Assembly (NCBI RefSeq): GCF_001641635.1
Contig: NZ_LUUB01000017.1
Span: 1-45,621, forward strand
Length of the DNA stretch: 45,621 bases
Source of the DNA: Bradyrhizobium centrolobii
Lineage (GTDB): Bacteria > Pseudomonadota > Alphaproteobacteria > Rhizobiales > Xanthobacteraceae
Direction: 5' to 3'
Shown here: positions 38,739-45,621 of the stretch, piece after piece
How positions within the stretch are numbered: position 1 is the first letter of the stretch
How the letters are laid out: each line of letters begins with the position of its first letter
Notes under the pieces: generated by a model
Database searches by the model: none
What the model was told of the DNA's origin: nothing
Seen by the model: only the letters and a program-made list of their open reading frames with translations
Program-made: the position numbers and the translations under genes

Positions 38739-39916
38739 TGACTCTGACCGCACCAACCCCGATCGAGACCACGTCGAAATCGCCGCTCGGCGAAGTCGTT
38801 CCGATCACCCGCAAGTCGTTCGCGCCGTCGCCGCTCAACAAGCGGCGCTGGCAGAATTTCAAGGCGAACCGGCGCGGCTACTGGTCGTTCTGGATCTTCA
38901 TGGTCCTGTTCGTGGTGTCGCTGTTCGCCGAGCTGATCGCCAACGACCGGCCGTTCCTGATCAAGTATGACGGCCACCTCTACTGGCCGGCCTTCGTCAC
39001 CTATTCGGAGACGACCTTCGGCGGCGATTTCGAGACCGCGGCCGACTACCGCGATCCCTATTTGCAGAAGCTGATCAAGGACAAGGGCGGCACCATCATC
39101 TGGCCGCTGATCCGCTACTCCTACGACACCCACAATCTCGACCTGCCGACGCCCGCACCCTCGCCGCCGACCTGGATGCTGACGGAGGCGCAGTGCAAGC
39201 CGGTGGTCGAGAAGAAAGGTCTAAAGAGCTGCCGCGACCTCGAATATAACTGGCTCGGCACCGACGATCAGGGCCGCGACGTGGTGGCGCGGCTGATCTA
39301 CGGCTTCCGCATCTCGGTCCTGTTCGGCCTGTGTCTCACCATCATCTCCTCGATCGTCGGCGTCGCGGCGGGCGGCATCCAGGGCTATTTCGGCGGCTGG
39401 ATCGATCTCACCTTCCAGCGCTTCATCGAGATATGGACCGCGATCCCGTCGCTCTATCTGCTCCTGATCCTGTCCTCGGTGCTGGTACCCGGCTTCTTCG
39501 TTCTGCTCGGAATCCTGCTGCTGTTCTCCTGGGTGTCGCTGGTCGGCCTCGTGCGCGCGGAATTTTTGCGCGGGCGGAATTTCGAATACATCCAGGCCGC
39601 GCGCGCGCTGGGCGTCTCGAATGCAGTGATCATGTTCCGGCATCTCCTGCCGAACGCGATGGTGGCGACGATGACGTTCCTGCCGTTCATCGTATCGTCC
39701 TCGGTGATGACGCTGACGGCGCTGGACTTCCTCGGCTTCGGCCTGCCGCCCGGCTCGCCCTCGCTCGGTGAGCTCTTGTCGCAGGGCAAGTCGAACGTGC
39801 AGGCGCCGTGGCTCGGGTTCACCGGCTTCTTCTCGGTCGCGATCATGCTGTCGCTGCTGATCTTCATCGGCGAAGCCGTGCGCGACGCCTTCGATCCGCG
39901 CAAGACGTTCAGGTAG
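38738..39916 (+). CDS. yejE: Peptide ABC transporter permease YejE
   Basis: 392 residues from the ATG that overlaps the yejB stop. A cytoplasmic N-terminal stretch ends in PLNKRRWQNFKANRRGYWSFWIF, followed by helix 1. A large periplasmic loop (about 70-160) includes RYSYDTHNLDLPTPAPSPP. GTDDQGRDVVARLIYGFRIS and the coupling loop NFEYIQAARALGVSNAVIMFRHLLPNAM follow. It is the partner of YejB in the transmembrane channel. Confidence 0.95.
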   Translation: MTLTAPTPIETTSKSPLGEVVPITRKSFAPSPLNKRRWQNFKANRRGYWSFWIFMVLFVVSLFAELIANDRPFLIKYDGHLYWPAFVTYSETTFGGDFETAADYRDPYLQKLIKDKGGTIIWPLIRYSYDTHNLDLPTPAPSPPTWMLTEAQCKPVVEKKGLKSCRDLEYNWLGTDDQGRDVVARLIYGFRISVLFGLCLTIISSIVGVAAGGIQGYFGGWIDLTFQRFIEIWTAIPSLYLLLILSSVLVPGFFVLLGILLLFSWVSLVGLVRAEFLRGRNFEYIQAARALGVSNAVIMFRHLLPNAMVATMTFLPFIVSSSVMTLTALDFLGFGLPPGSPSLGELLSQGKSNVQAPWLGFTGFFSVAIMLSLLIFIGEAVRDAFDPRKTFR

Positions 39917-39919
39917 CCG

Positions 39920-41557
39920 ATGGACGCGATCAACCAGCCCCTGCTTTCTGTGCGCGACCTCTCGGTGGTCTTCCACCAGGGCGGCGCCACCACGCTTGCG
40001 GTCGACAAGGTCTCGTTCCAGATCAGGCGGGGAGAATGCGTCGCGCTGGTCGGCGAATCCGGATCCGGCAAGTCGGTCAGCGCGCTCTCGATCCTGAAGC
40101 TGCTGCCTTATCCGAATGCCTCGCATCCGTCGGGAAGCATCCGCTTCAAGGGACAGGAGCTGATCGACCAGTCCGAGCAGCAGATGCGGGAGATACGCGG
40201 CAGCGACATCTCCATCATCTTCCAGGAGCCGATGACCTCGCTCAATCCGCTGCACACGATCGAGGCGCAGATCGGCGAGATCATCCAGCTGCATAATCCG
40301 ACCAGCAACGCCAAGGCGCGCGAGCGCACGCTGGAACTGCTGACCCAGGTCGGCATCCCTGACCCGGAGACGCGGCTCAAAAGCTATCCGCACCAGCTCT
40401 CCGGCGGCCAGCGCCAGCGCGTGATGATCGCGATGGCGCTCGCCAACGAGCCGGATCTGTTGATCGCGGACGAGCCGACCACCGCGCTCGACGTCACCGT
40501 GCAGGCGCAGATCCTGGCGCTGCTCGCCGAGATCCGCTCCCGGCTCGGCATGAGCCTGCTCTTCATCACCCATGATCTCGGCATCGTGCGCCGCATCGCC
40601 GACCATGTCTCCGTCATGAACGGCGGCAAGATCGTCGAGCAGGGACCCGTCGAGCAGGTCTTCAAGAGCCCGAAGCATCCCTATACGCGTGATCTGCTCG
40701 CCGCGGAGCCGAAGCCCGATCCGGCGCCGCCGCAGCCGGGTGCGCCGGTGGTGATGTCGGCGAGCGAGCTCAAGGTCTGGTTTCCGATCAAGCGCGGGCT
40801 GATGCGCAGGACGGTCGGCCACATCAAGGCGGTCGACGGTGTCAGCGTCGCCGTGCGCAAGGGCGAGACGCTCGGCGTCGTCGGCGAATCCGGCTCCGGC
40901 AAGACCACGCTGGGCCTGGCGCTGCTGCGGCTGATCTCCTCGAACGGGCGGATCGTGTTCCTGGGGAAAGACATCCAGGGTTTGCGCTTCAAGGAGATGC
41001 GCCCCTTCCGGCGCGACATGCAGATCGTGTTCCAGGATCCGTTCGGCTCGCTCAGCCCGCGCATGTCGATCGCCGATATCATCGGCGAAGGGCTGTCGGT
41101 GCATCAGCCAAAGCTGTCGCGCGAGGAACGCGAGGAACGCGTTGTCAAGGCGCTGGAGGATGTCGGGCTCAATCCGGAGACGCGCTTCCGCTATCCGCAT
41201 GAATTCTCCGGCGGCCAGCGCCAGCGCATCAGCATCGCGCGTGCGATCGTGCTCGAGCCCGATTTCGTCGTGCTGGACGAGCCGACCAGTGCGCTCGACA
41301 TGCTGTTCCAGGCGCAGATGGTCGACCTTCTGCGCGAGCTGCAGCGCAAGCGCGACCTCACCTACATGTTCATTTCGCACGACCTGCGCGTCGTCGCCTC
41401 GCTCGCCAGCCACCTCATCGTGATGCGGGGCGGCAAGGTGGTCGAGGAGGGCCAGGCCGCCGACCTCTTCAAGAACCCGAAAACAGACTACACGCGCGCG
41501 CTGTTTGCGGCGGCGTTCCGGCTGGAGACGGCGGGCAACGGCTCGGTGGCGACGTAG
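39920..41557 (+). CDS. yejF: Peptide ABC transporter double ATPase YejF
   Basis: 545 residues with two complete ABC ATPase domains. Domain 1: Walker A GESGSGKS at 45-52, LSGGQ at 161-165, DEPTTALD near 185. Domain 2: Walker A GESGSGKT at 323-330, FSGGQRQR at 430-437, DEPTSALD near 455. A proline-rich linker (about 264-278) joins them. It powers YejBE. In rhizobia the Yej system also affects tolerance to antimicrobial peptides, including plant nodule peptides; whether that applies here is inference. It is the last gene of the operon, 26 bases before the convergent MFS gene. Confidence 0.95.
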   Translation: MDAINQPLLSVRDLSVVFHQGGATTLAVDKVSFQIRRGECVALVGESGSGKSVSALSILKLLPYPNASHPSGSIRFKGQELIDQSEQQMREIRGSDISIIFQEPMTSLNPLHTIEAQIGEIIQLHNPTSNAKARERTLELLTQVGIPDPETRLKSYPHQLSGGQRQRVMIAMALANEPDLLIADEPTTALDVTVQAQILALLAEIRSRLGMSLLFITHDLGIVRRIADHVSVMNGGKIVEQGPVEQVFKSPKHPYTRDLLAAEPKPDPAPPQPGAPVVMSASELKVWFPIKRGLMRRTVGHIKAVDGVSVAVRKGETLGVVGESGSGKTTLGLALLRLISSNGRIVFLGKDIQGLRFKEMRPFRRDMQIVFQDPFGSLSPRMSIADIIGEGLSVHQPKLSREEREERVVKALEDVGLNPETRFRYPHEFSGGQRQRISIARAIVLEPDFVVLDEPTSALDMLFQAQMVDLLRELQRKRDLTYMFISHDLRVVASLASHLIVMRGGKVVEEGQAADLFKNPKTDYTRALFAAAFRLETAGNGSVAT

Positions 41558-41583
41558 CCACCGGCGGCCACAAGGCGATTTGA

Positions 41584-42915
41584 TCAAGGCCTGTCGTGCT
41601 CTTCGGAAATGTCCTTGTTTGTGTAGTCTGGCATCAATGCGACCGCGGCAATGCTGACGATCGCGCAGAACAGGATGTAGAGCGCGATCACGTAGCCCGA
41701 TCCCGTGGCGGCAAGCAGCGCGGTGGCGATCAACGGCGCCGGACCGCCGGAGATGACCGAGGAGAGCTGATAGCCGATCGAGGAGCCGCTGTACCGGAGC
41801 CGCGGGGTGAAGCACTCGGCGATCAACGCCGCCTGCGGGCCGTACGTCATGGCGTGTGGTACGAATGACAGCACGATGGCGATGAAGATCAGTGCCGGCA
41901 CCGCAGTGTTCAGCATGGCGAAATACGCAAAGCCGAACAGCCCGGTCAGGACCGCGCCCATCAGATACATGCGCTTGCGCCCGATGCGATCCGACAGATG
42001 TCCCGCCAGCGGCAGGGTGAACAGCTCAACGGTGCCGGCGATGATCAGACAGGTGAGCAGGAAGTCGCGATCCTGATGGAGCACCTGGGTGCCGTAGGCG
42101 AAGACAAAGGCCAGGTAGATATAGGCCGGCGCCTGTTCGACCATCCGCGCCAGCCCCGAGAGAATGATCGACCGCGGCTGACGCTTGATCACCTCGATGA
42201 CCGGGACCCGCTCGACGCGGTTCTCGGCCACGATCCGCCGGAACGCCGGCGTCTCCATGATGCCGAGCCGGATGTAGAGCCCGATGGCGATCATCACAAG
42301 GCTGAGCAGGAACGGGATGCGCCAGCCCCAAACCAGGAACTGGTCGCCGGAAATGCGGCTGAACACGAGCACCGCAATGTTTGCCAGCAGCAACCCGGCG
42401 GGACCGCCGAGCTGCGGCCACGAGGTGATGAAGCCGCGGTGCTGGTTGGTCCGCGCCCACTCCATCGAGAGCAGCACCGAGCCACCCCACTCGCCGCCGA
42501 CGCCTACGCCCTGGATGAAGCGGATGATCGTCAGGATGACGGCACCCCAGATTCCGATTGACTCATAGGTGGGGACGATACCGACCGCCGCAGTGGCAAG
42601 CCCGGTCAGCAGCAATGTCGCTATCAGCGTCGCCTTGCGGCCGATGCGGTCTCCAAAGTGGCCGAAGATCGCGGCGCCGATCGGCCGGGCGATGAATCCG
42701 ACCGTGTAGATGGCAAACGCTTCCAACACGCCAACCAGGGGATCGGACTTCGGAAAGAAGAGCTTGCCGAAGACGAGGCCAGTCACCGTGCTGTAGAGCA
42801 GGAAATCATACCATTCGATGGTGGTGCCTGCCGTGCTTGCGATCAACGCGCGGCGCAATTGCTTCTGGTGCTCGGCTTCCGGCAGCGGGCCGGCAGTGAT
42901 GTCCAATGTCGTCAT
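41584..42915 (-). CDS. MFS transporter of the metabolite:H+ symporter (MHS) family
   Basis: 443 residues, 12 predicted helices. MHS hallmarks: STAGTTIEWYDFLLYSTVTGLVF (helix 1), RPIGAAIFGHFGDRIGRKATL (loop 2-3 motif), RFIQGVGVGGEWGGSVLL (helix 4) and HLSDRIGRKRMYL in the second half. Relatives carry organic acids, shikimate, proline/betaine or aromatic acids; the substrate is not evident. GGAG lies seven bases before the ATG. A GGCCCG-TCAGG-CGGGCC hairpin (42931-42947) sits just upstream in the leader. Confidence 0.93.
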   Translation of the reverse strand: MTTLDITAGPLPEAEHQKQLRRALIASTAGTTIEWYDFLLYSTVTGLVFGKLFFPKSDPLVGVLEAFAIYTVGFIARPIGAAIFGHFGDRIGRKATLIATLLLTGLATAAVGIVPTYESIGIWGAVILTIIRFIQGVGVGGEWGGSVLLSMEWARTNQHRGFITSWPQLGGPAGLLLANIAVLVFSRISGDQFLVWGWRIPFLLSLVMIAIGLYIRLGIMETPAFRRIVAENRVERVPVIEVIKRQPRSIILSGLARMVEQAPAYIYLAFVFAYGTQVLHQDRDFLLTCLIIAGTVELFTLPLAGHLSDRIGRKRMYLMGAVLTGLFGFAYFAMLNTAVPALIFIAIVLSFVPHAMTYGPQAALIAECFTPRLRYSGSSIGYQLSSVISGGPAPLIATALLAATGSGYVIALYILFCAIVSIAAVALMPDYTNKDISEEHDRP

Positions 42916-42947
42916 GATGAATCTCCTTAAGGCCCGTCAGGCGGGCC

Positions 42948-43378
42948 CCTCCTGGAATGCGTTTCATCTCCATCCACAAGATTGGATGGTGGCATCGACT
43001 GCTATTTTCTTGTTTGGCTGGGGGCGGCGTCATTGCGCCCATCCCGCCCGCGCCGGCTGTCGGAGGCCGGTCCTGGATGGCGAGCGGCGCCAACCGTTCG
43101 CCATCGCGGGGGCGCGACATCGCGAAATTGGCACGGTCTTGCAAATTCAAAAATTAGCCCTGCGGTCCGCCCGGTAAATTCGACCTTGGTCTGTGGTAAG
43201 CCTGCTCGAGGGGCAATTGCTGCGATGCATGAGTCCGGAAGTGGCCCCCAAGCCGACCAACGCATAAGCCGTCACGGCGTCGGCTGTCTGGGTTAGGCCG
43301 GACATCAGCCCGCTCTGCCCAGACCGCCGCTTTTGACCCGAACCGGACACTCGGTCGGGGCTGGGTTAGTCAGCTAGA
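42948..43378. other. Gene-poor spacer at the edge of the accessory region
   Basis: No convincing gene. Short open frames on both strands lack starts, motifs and consistent codon use. Around 43300-43360 the sequence CCGCTTTTGACCCGAACCGGACA looks like a decayed copy of a widespread rhizobial intergenic remnant, but this is from memory only. Confidence 0.3.
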
Positions 43379-43495
43379 TTGGATCAAGGCCGTCATCTAT
43401 CGTCGCTGAAGTCGGCTTCCCGCTTGGCCAAAGGCTTGACCGCCGCCGGGGTCGGCATAGCCTCCACCGCCATCATTGGTCTTTACTGGAACTAG
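43379..43495 (+). CDS. Possible 38-residue membrane peptide (doubtful)
   Basis: A short frame from a TTG to TAG reads LDQGRHLSSLKSASRLAKG and then a hydrophobic stretch LTAAGVGIASTAIIGLYWN. The basic-then-hydrophobic pattern would suit a small membrane peptide, and it lies 63 bases before the cysteine-rich protein gene. There is no ATG and no clear ribosome site, so it may equally be a gene remnant. Confidence 0.2.
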   Translation: MDQGRHLSSLKSASRLAKGLTAAGVGIASTAIIGLYWN

Positions 43496-43558
43496 CTCGG
43501 TCGGTTTTCATCACGCCAGTTTAGTTCAGTATGCCCAAGCAAGTGGGAGAATTGTGCC

Positions 43559-43939
43559 ATGCCGAAGCGCTCTTCCATAGGCAAGCGTCGGAGCAAAGCC
43601 TTACCCGCCGTAGGGTTTGCCGGCATGTCTCTCTCGATGGCAAGCGGTGCGTGCGCCTCAACTAGCGAAGCGTCGGCGAATACATCACCGCCCTCGCAGA
43701 AGCACGAACTCTTTCTTGGTGAGGAGGAAATCTCCGACGTTAGTTTGGCGACGTTCCATGTCTTCGACAAGGAAAATGCTGGACCACTACCGCTCTTCCA
43801 AAAACCAAGGCTTGCCAGAGGCTGTGGCTGTGCCTGTAGCTGTGCGCCTTGTGCCTACTGGCCGCAAGCTCCGCAGCCTCCAAAGGCAACGCAGCCGACA
43901 CAGCATCGAAAGAAGAAGCCTCCACACCGCACGAACTAA
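43559..43939 (+). CDS. Small exported cysteine-rich protein of unknown function
   Basis: 126 residues, ATG with GGGAGA about nine bases upstream. The N-terminus is a basic then hydrophobic signal sequence, KRRSKALPAVGFAGMSLSMASGACA, with a likely cut near residue 33. A compact acidic segment LFLGEEEISDVSLATFHVFDKE (about 51-72) follows. The tail begins with GCGCACSCAPC (C89, C91, C93, C95, C98) and continues Pro/Gln/Lys-rich to the end. The layout of signal, conserved-looking block and cysteine cluster could mean a metal-binding peptide, a cell-envelope protein or the precursor of a modified peptide. I do not recognise the family. No modifying enzyme is adjacent. Confidence 0.6.
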   Translation: MPKRSSIGKRRSKALPAVGFAGMSLSMASGACASTSEASANTSPPSQKHELFLGEEEISDVSLATFHVFDKENAGPLPLFQKPRLARGCGCACSCAPCAYWPQAPQPPKATQPTQHRKKKPPHRTN

Positions 43940-44428
43940 ATGGCGTCCAGCACAGCCGCCTCAGTTAAGCTTTGCGCGACAGGCTTACAACGTCCTAGAG
44001 TCCTCACCGTCAAAATCGAACTGATGTCTGGTTATGGCCCGGAGCAGCGGTTGAGGGATGTCTGCTATTCCGCCGCCGGGGATAAGCAGACATCCGGCGA
44101 ATGGGCCAAAAATGACGAGAGTGATCCAACTCGGACATTTAGCTGGGCGCCCAGACCGAGGAATATCTCCACCTGCGAACTGGTCCGTTCCTTTGCAATT
44201 TTCGCTGAAATGATCGAGCGGCGCATTCCGGGAATGTGCAAGATGGAATTGGTGGCGAAAATTGACGTTTGCATCTCACTCGTTGATGCCCAGAGTTGAT
44301 TGCGCGCGGTGTGATCTCCTTCACATCTTTTGAGGGCGCACAGGCTTATTTTAGATTTTAGTTTGGCAGTAACGAAATTGACCTGGTATGCGCCTGCTCT
44401 GAATTAGACCCTGTCGTACGGTGCTTCC
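43940..44428. other. Spacer without a convincing gene
   Basis: A 119-codon plus-strand frame (43940-44299) starts directly after the preceding stop. It has no ribosome site of its own and no recognisable motif, and it spans a strong inverted repeat at 44056-44095, so I regard it as probably non-coding. The stretch 44330-44400 is AT-rich and may hold the promoter of the following frame. Confidence 0.35.
44056..44095. repeat. Perfect 11-bp inverted repeat
   Basis: GGATGTCTGCT (44056-44066) and AGCAGACATCC (44085-44095) enclose an 18-base GC-rich loop. No T run follows, so it is not an ordinary terminator. Confidence 0.6.
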
Positions 44429-44800
44429 ATGCCCAACATTTACCGAAACCAGCAACCCATTCCGGGGCTGCGAGGGAAGGTCAAGGGTGGAATCGCAGTA
44501 GTGGTTGATTCCCCAACCGAGATTTCGGGCCTAAGGCGGCTCCTCCACTCGGCGGCAGATTTGCCCGGCGATCCCATTGCCAACGCTTACAACGCGATAC
44601 TCGGGGCAGGATCGAGACTCTCTGATTGGCCGAAATGGTACGATCCGAATCTCTCGCAGGCCTTAGTGCCTCCCCCGAAAGAAGTTCCAATAGACGATCC
44701 CGTGAGCCAGCTTGAGGCCGCACTCGGGTTCGCTCAAATGTTGTGGGCCGACCAGACAAGTGATGTCGACCAAATCGTACTAGGGTCTGTACCTAATTAG
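44429..44800 (+). pseudogene. Hypothetical protein gene interrupted by the IS element
   Basis: The frame encodes 117-118 native residues (MPNIYRNQQPIPGLRGKVKGG... to ...ADQTSDVDQIV) before position 44781. Its last residues and stop come from the left end of the IS. It therefore looks like a gene cut by insertion, with its 3' part beyond the right edge of the window. No family is recognised. The middle contains DLPGDPIANAYNAILGAGSRLSDWPKWYDP. No ribosome site is obvious, so its reality as a gene is uncertain. Confidence 0.45.
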
Positions 44801-45619
44801 CGCGCTCTGATTCTCTTGCACCCGAACTGATTCGGCACGGGGGCTTTGATGCGCAAGGGGCTGTTCTGGCTCAACGACAAGCAGTGGGCTCAGATAAAGC
44901 CGCATCTGCCAACGAACCAGACCGGACCGGAGCGCGAAGATGATCGACGCATCATCAGCGGTATCATCCACATGCTTCAGTGTGGCGCGCGCTGGCGCGA
45001 TTGCCCGCCCGACTTTGGTCCTTACACGACGATCTACAATCGGTTCAATCGCTGGGCCAAGCGCGGACATTGGCAGGCGATCTTTGAAGCGCTCGCCCGC
45101 TGCGGCAAGGATGGCGTGACTTTGTCCATCGACTCCACCTCGATCAAGGCGCATCGCTCGGCGAGCGGCGGAAAAGGGGGGAACATGAACAGGCGATCGG
45201 CCGCTCGCGCGGCGGGCGGACCACGAAAATCCACGCGCTGAGCGACCCTGATTGCAAACCCTGCGCATTTCATCTCACTCCGGGCCAGGACGCAGATATT
45301 GCCGCAGCGCCGGCCCTTTTGGAACTCGCGCCGCCCATGTCTGCCCTCATTGGGGACAAAGGCTACGACGGCGACGGCTTTCGCGCCGAAATCGTCAATC
45401 GTGGCGCCAAGCCCGTCATTCCAAACAAATCCAACAGGGTGACCTTCCACAACTTCAGCAAGCGCATCTATAAAGGGCGCAATGTTATCGAGCGTTGCTT
45501 CTGCCGGCTCAAGGATTTCAGGCGTGTCGCAACTCGTTACGATAAACTCGCCAGAAACTTCTTGGCTGCCGTCCACATCGCAGCCATCGTCGCCTATTGG
45601 ATCAATTGAGTCTGGACCC
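44783..45619 (+). mobile_element. IS5-family (IS427-like) insertion sequence, apparently complete
   Basis: 837 bases. The ends GGGTCTGTACC... and ...GTCTGGACCC are imperfect inverted repeats (11 of the outer 18 positions match). A TA dinucleotide flanks both ends (44781-44782 and 45620-45621), as expected for a two-base target duplication. It contains one transposase encoded in two overlapping frames. Group assignment rests on the transposase motifs, the frameshift layout and the TA target. Confidence 0.85.
44849..45609 (+). CDS. IS5-family DDE transposase made by programmed -1 frameshift
   Basis: The first frame (ATG 44849 to stop 45241) encodes the N-terminal domain (LNDKQWAQIKPHLP, GIIHMLQCGARWRDCP) and the first catalytic Asp in LSIDSTSIKAH. 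The second frame, one base back, continues from GRSRGGRTTKIHALSD through the second Asp (IGDKGYDGD) and the catalytic Glu (NVIERCFCRLKDFRRVATRYDK) to the stop at 45609. The switch is expected at A4G6 (45172-45181), a slippery run within the overlap. The fused product would be about 250 residues. Neither frame has other disruptions, so the element may be active. Confidence 0.88.
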
Positions 45620-45621
45620 TA

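Noticed and set aside
39221..41815. A minus-strand open frame of about 864 codons opposite yejE/yejF
   Set aside because: Same reason: Arg/Asp/His-rich composition, no domain, fully overlapped by clear ABC transporter genes.
43147..43350. A 67-codon minus-strand frame upstream of the MFS gene region
   Set aside because: No start context and no motif; the surrounding sequence looks like decayed intergenic repeat.
43940..44299. A 119-codon plus-strand frame as a gene
   Set aside because: It has no ribosome site of its own and no motif, spans a perfect inverted repeat, and is matched by comparable frames on the other strand.

Overview
The window is a GC-rich alphaproteobacterial chromosome segment, most probably Bradyrhizobium or a close relative. 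The clues are the abundance of branched-chain amino acid type (Liv/HAAT) ABC transporters, a CycM-like membrane-anchored cytochrome c, vitamin B12-dependent MetH next to MetF, a Yej peptide importer, and many long palindromic intergenic elements of the kind that fill Bradyrhizobium genomes. No rRNA, tRNA or CRISPR array was seen.

Layout. 1-8376 (+): a Liv-type importer operon (livG end, livF, livH, livM) followed by four paralogous periplasmic binding proteins in tandem. 8755-10038 (+): a MOFRL-type glycerate kinase. 10257-17352 (-): six tightly packed or overlapping genes, hyfB-hyfC-hyfE-hyfF-hyfG-hyfI, for a membrane complex related to hydrogenase-4 and complex I. Its large subunit has serines where the first nickel-binding cysteine pair should be and has lost the C-terminal pair, so it is probably not a hydrogenase. 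A small XRE regulator (17390-17659) sits just upstream with a clear palindromic operator. 18036-22278: a MarR regulator divergent from a second Liv-type operon without a binding protein, containing a LivM-LivG fusion. The shared promoter region carries a perfect 10-bp inverted repeat. 22502-24723: an FMN-binding split-barrel protein, a divergent LysR regulator and a PaaI-type thioesterase. 24883-29673 (-): metF-metH, behind a strong promoter overlapped by a palindrome. 30062-31078 (+): an LLM flavin oxidoreductase. 31227-32846 (-): kdsB-pheA. 33066-33617 (+): cycM. 33830-41557 (+): a Yej-type peptide importer operon with two binding-protein genes, two permeases and a double ATPase. 41584-42915 (-): an MHS-family MFS transporter.

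From about 42.9 kb to the end the sequence changes character. Gene density falls, there are AT-richer stretches, and a small exported cysteine-rich protein of unknown function (43559-43939) is present. An apparently intact IS5-family (IS427-like) element, 44783-45619, interrupts a hypothetical reading frame. The window ends exactly on the TA that would be the right-hand target duplication.

How the parts work together: the two Liv systems and the Yej system serve scavenging of amino acids, aromatic or other organic acids, and peptides. metF-metH, pheA and kdsB are housekeeping biosynthesis, and cycM belongs to aerobic respiration. The Hyf-like complex is the most unusual unit: it keeps the ion-pumping membrane subunits and one iron-sulfur subunit, but has no hydrogenase active site and no recognisable electron-input module in the window.
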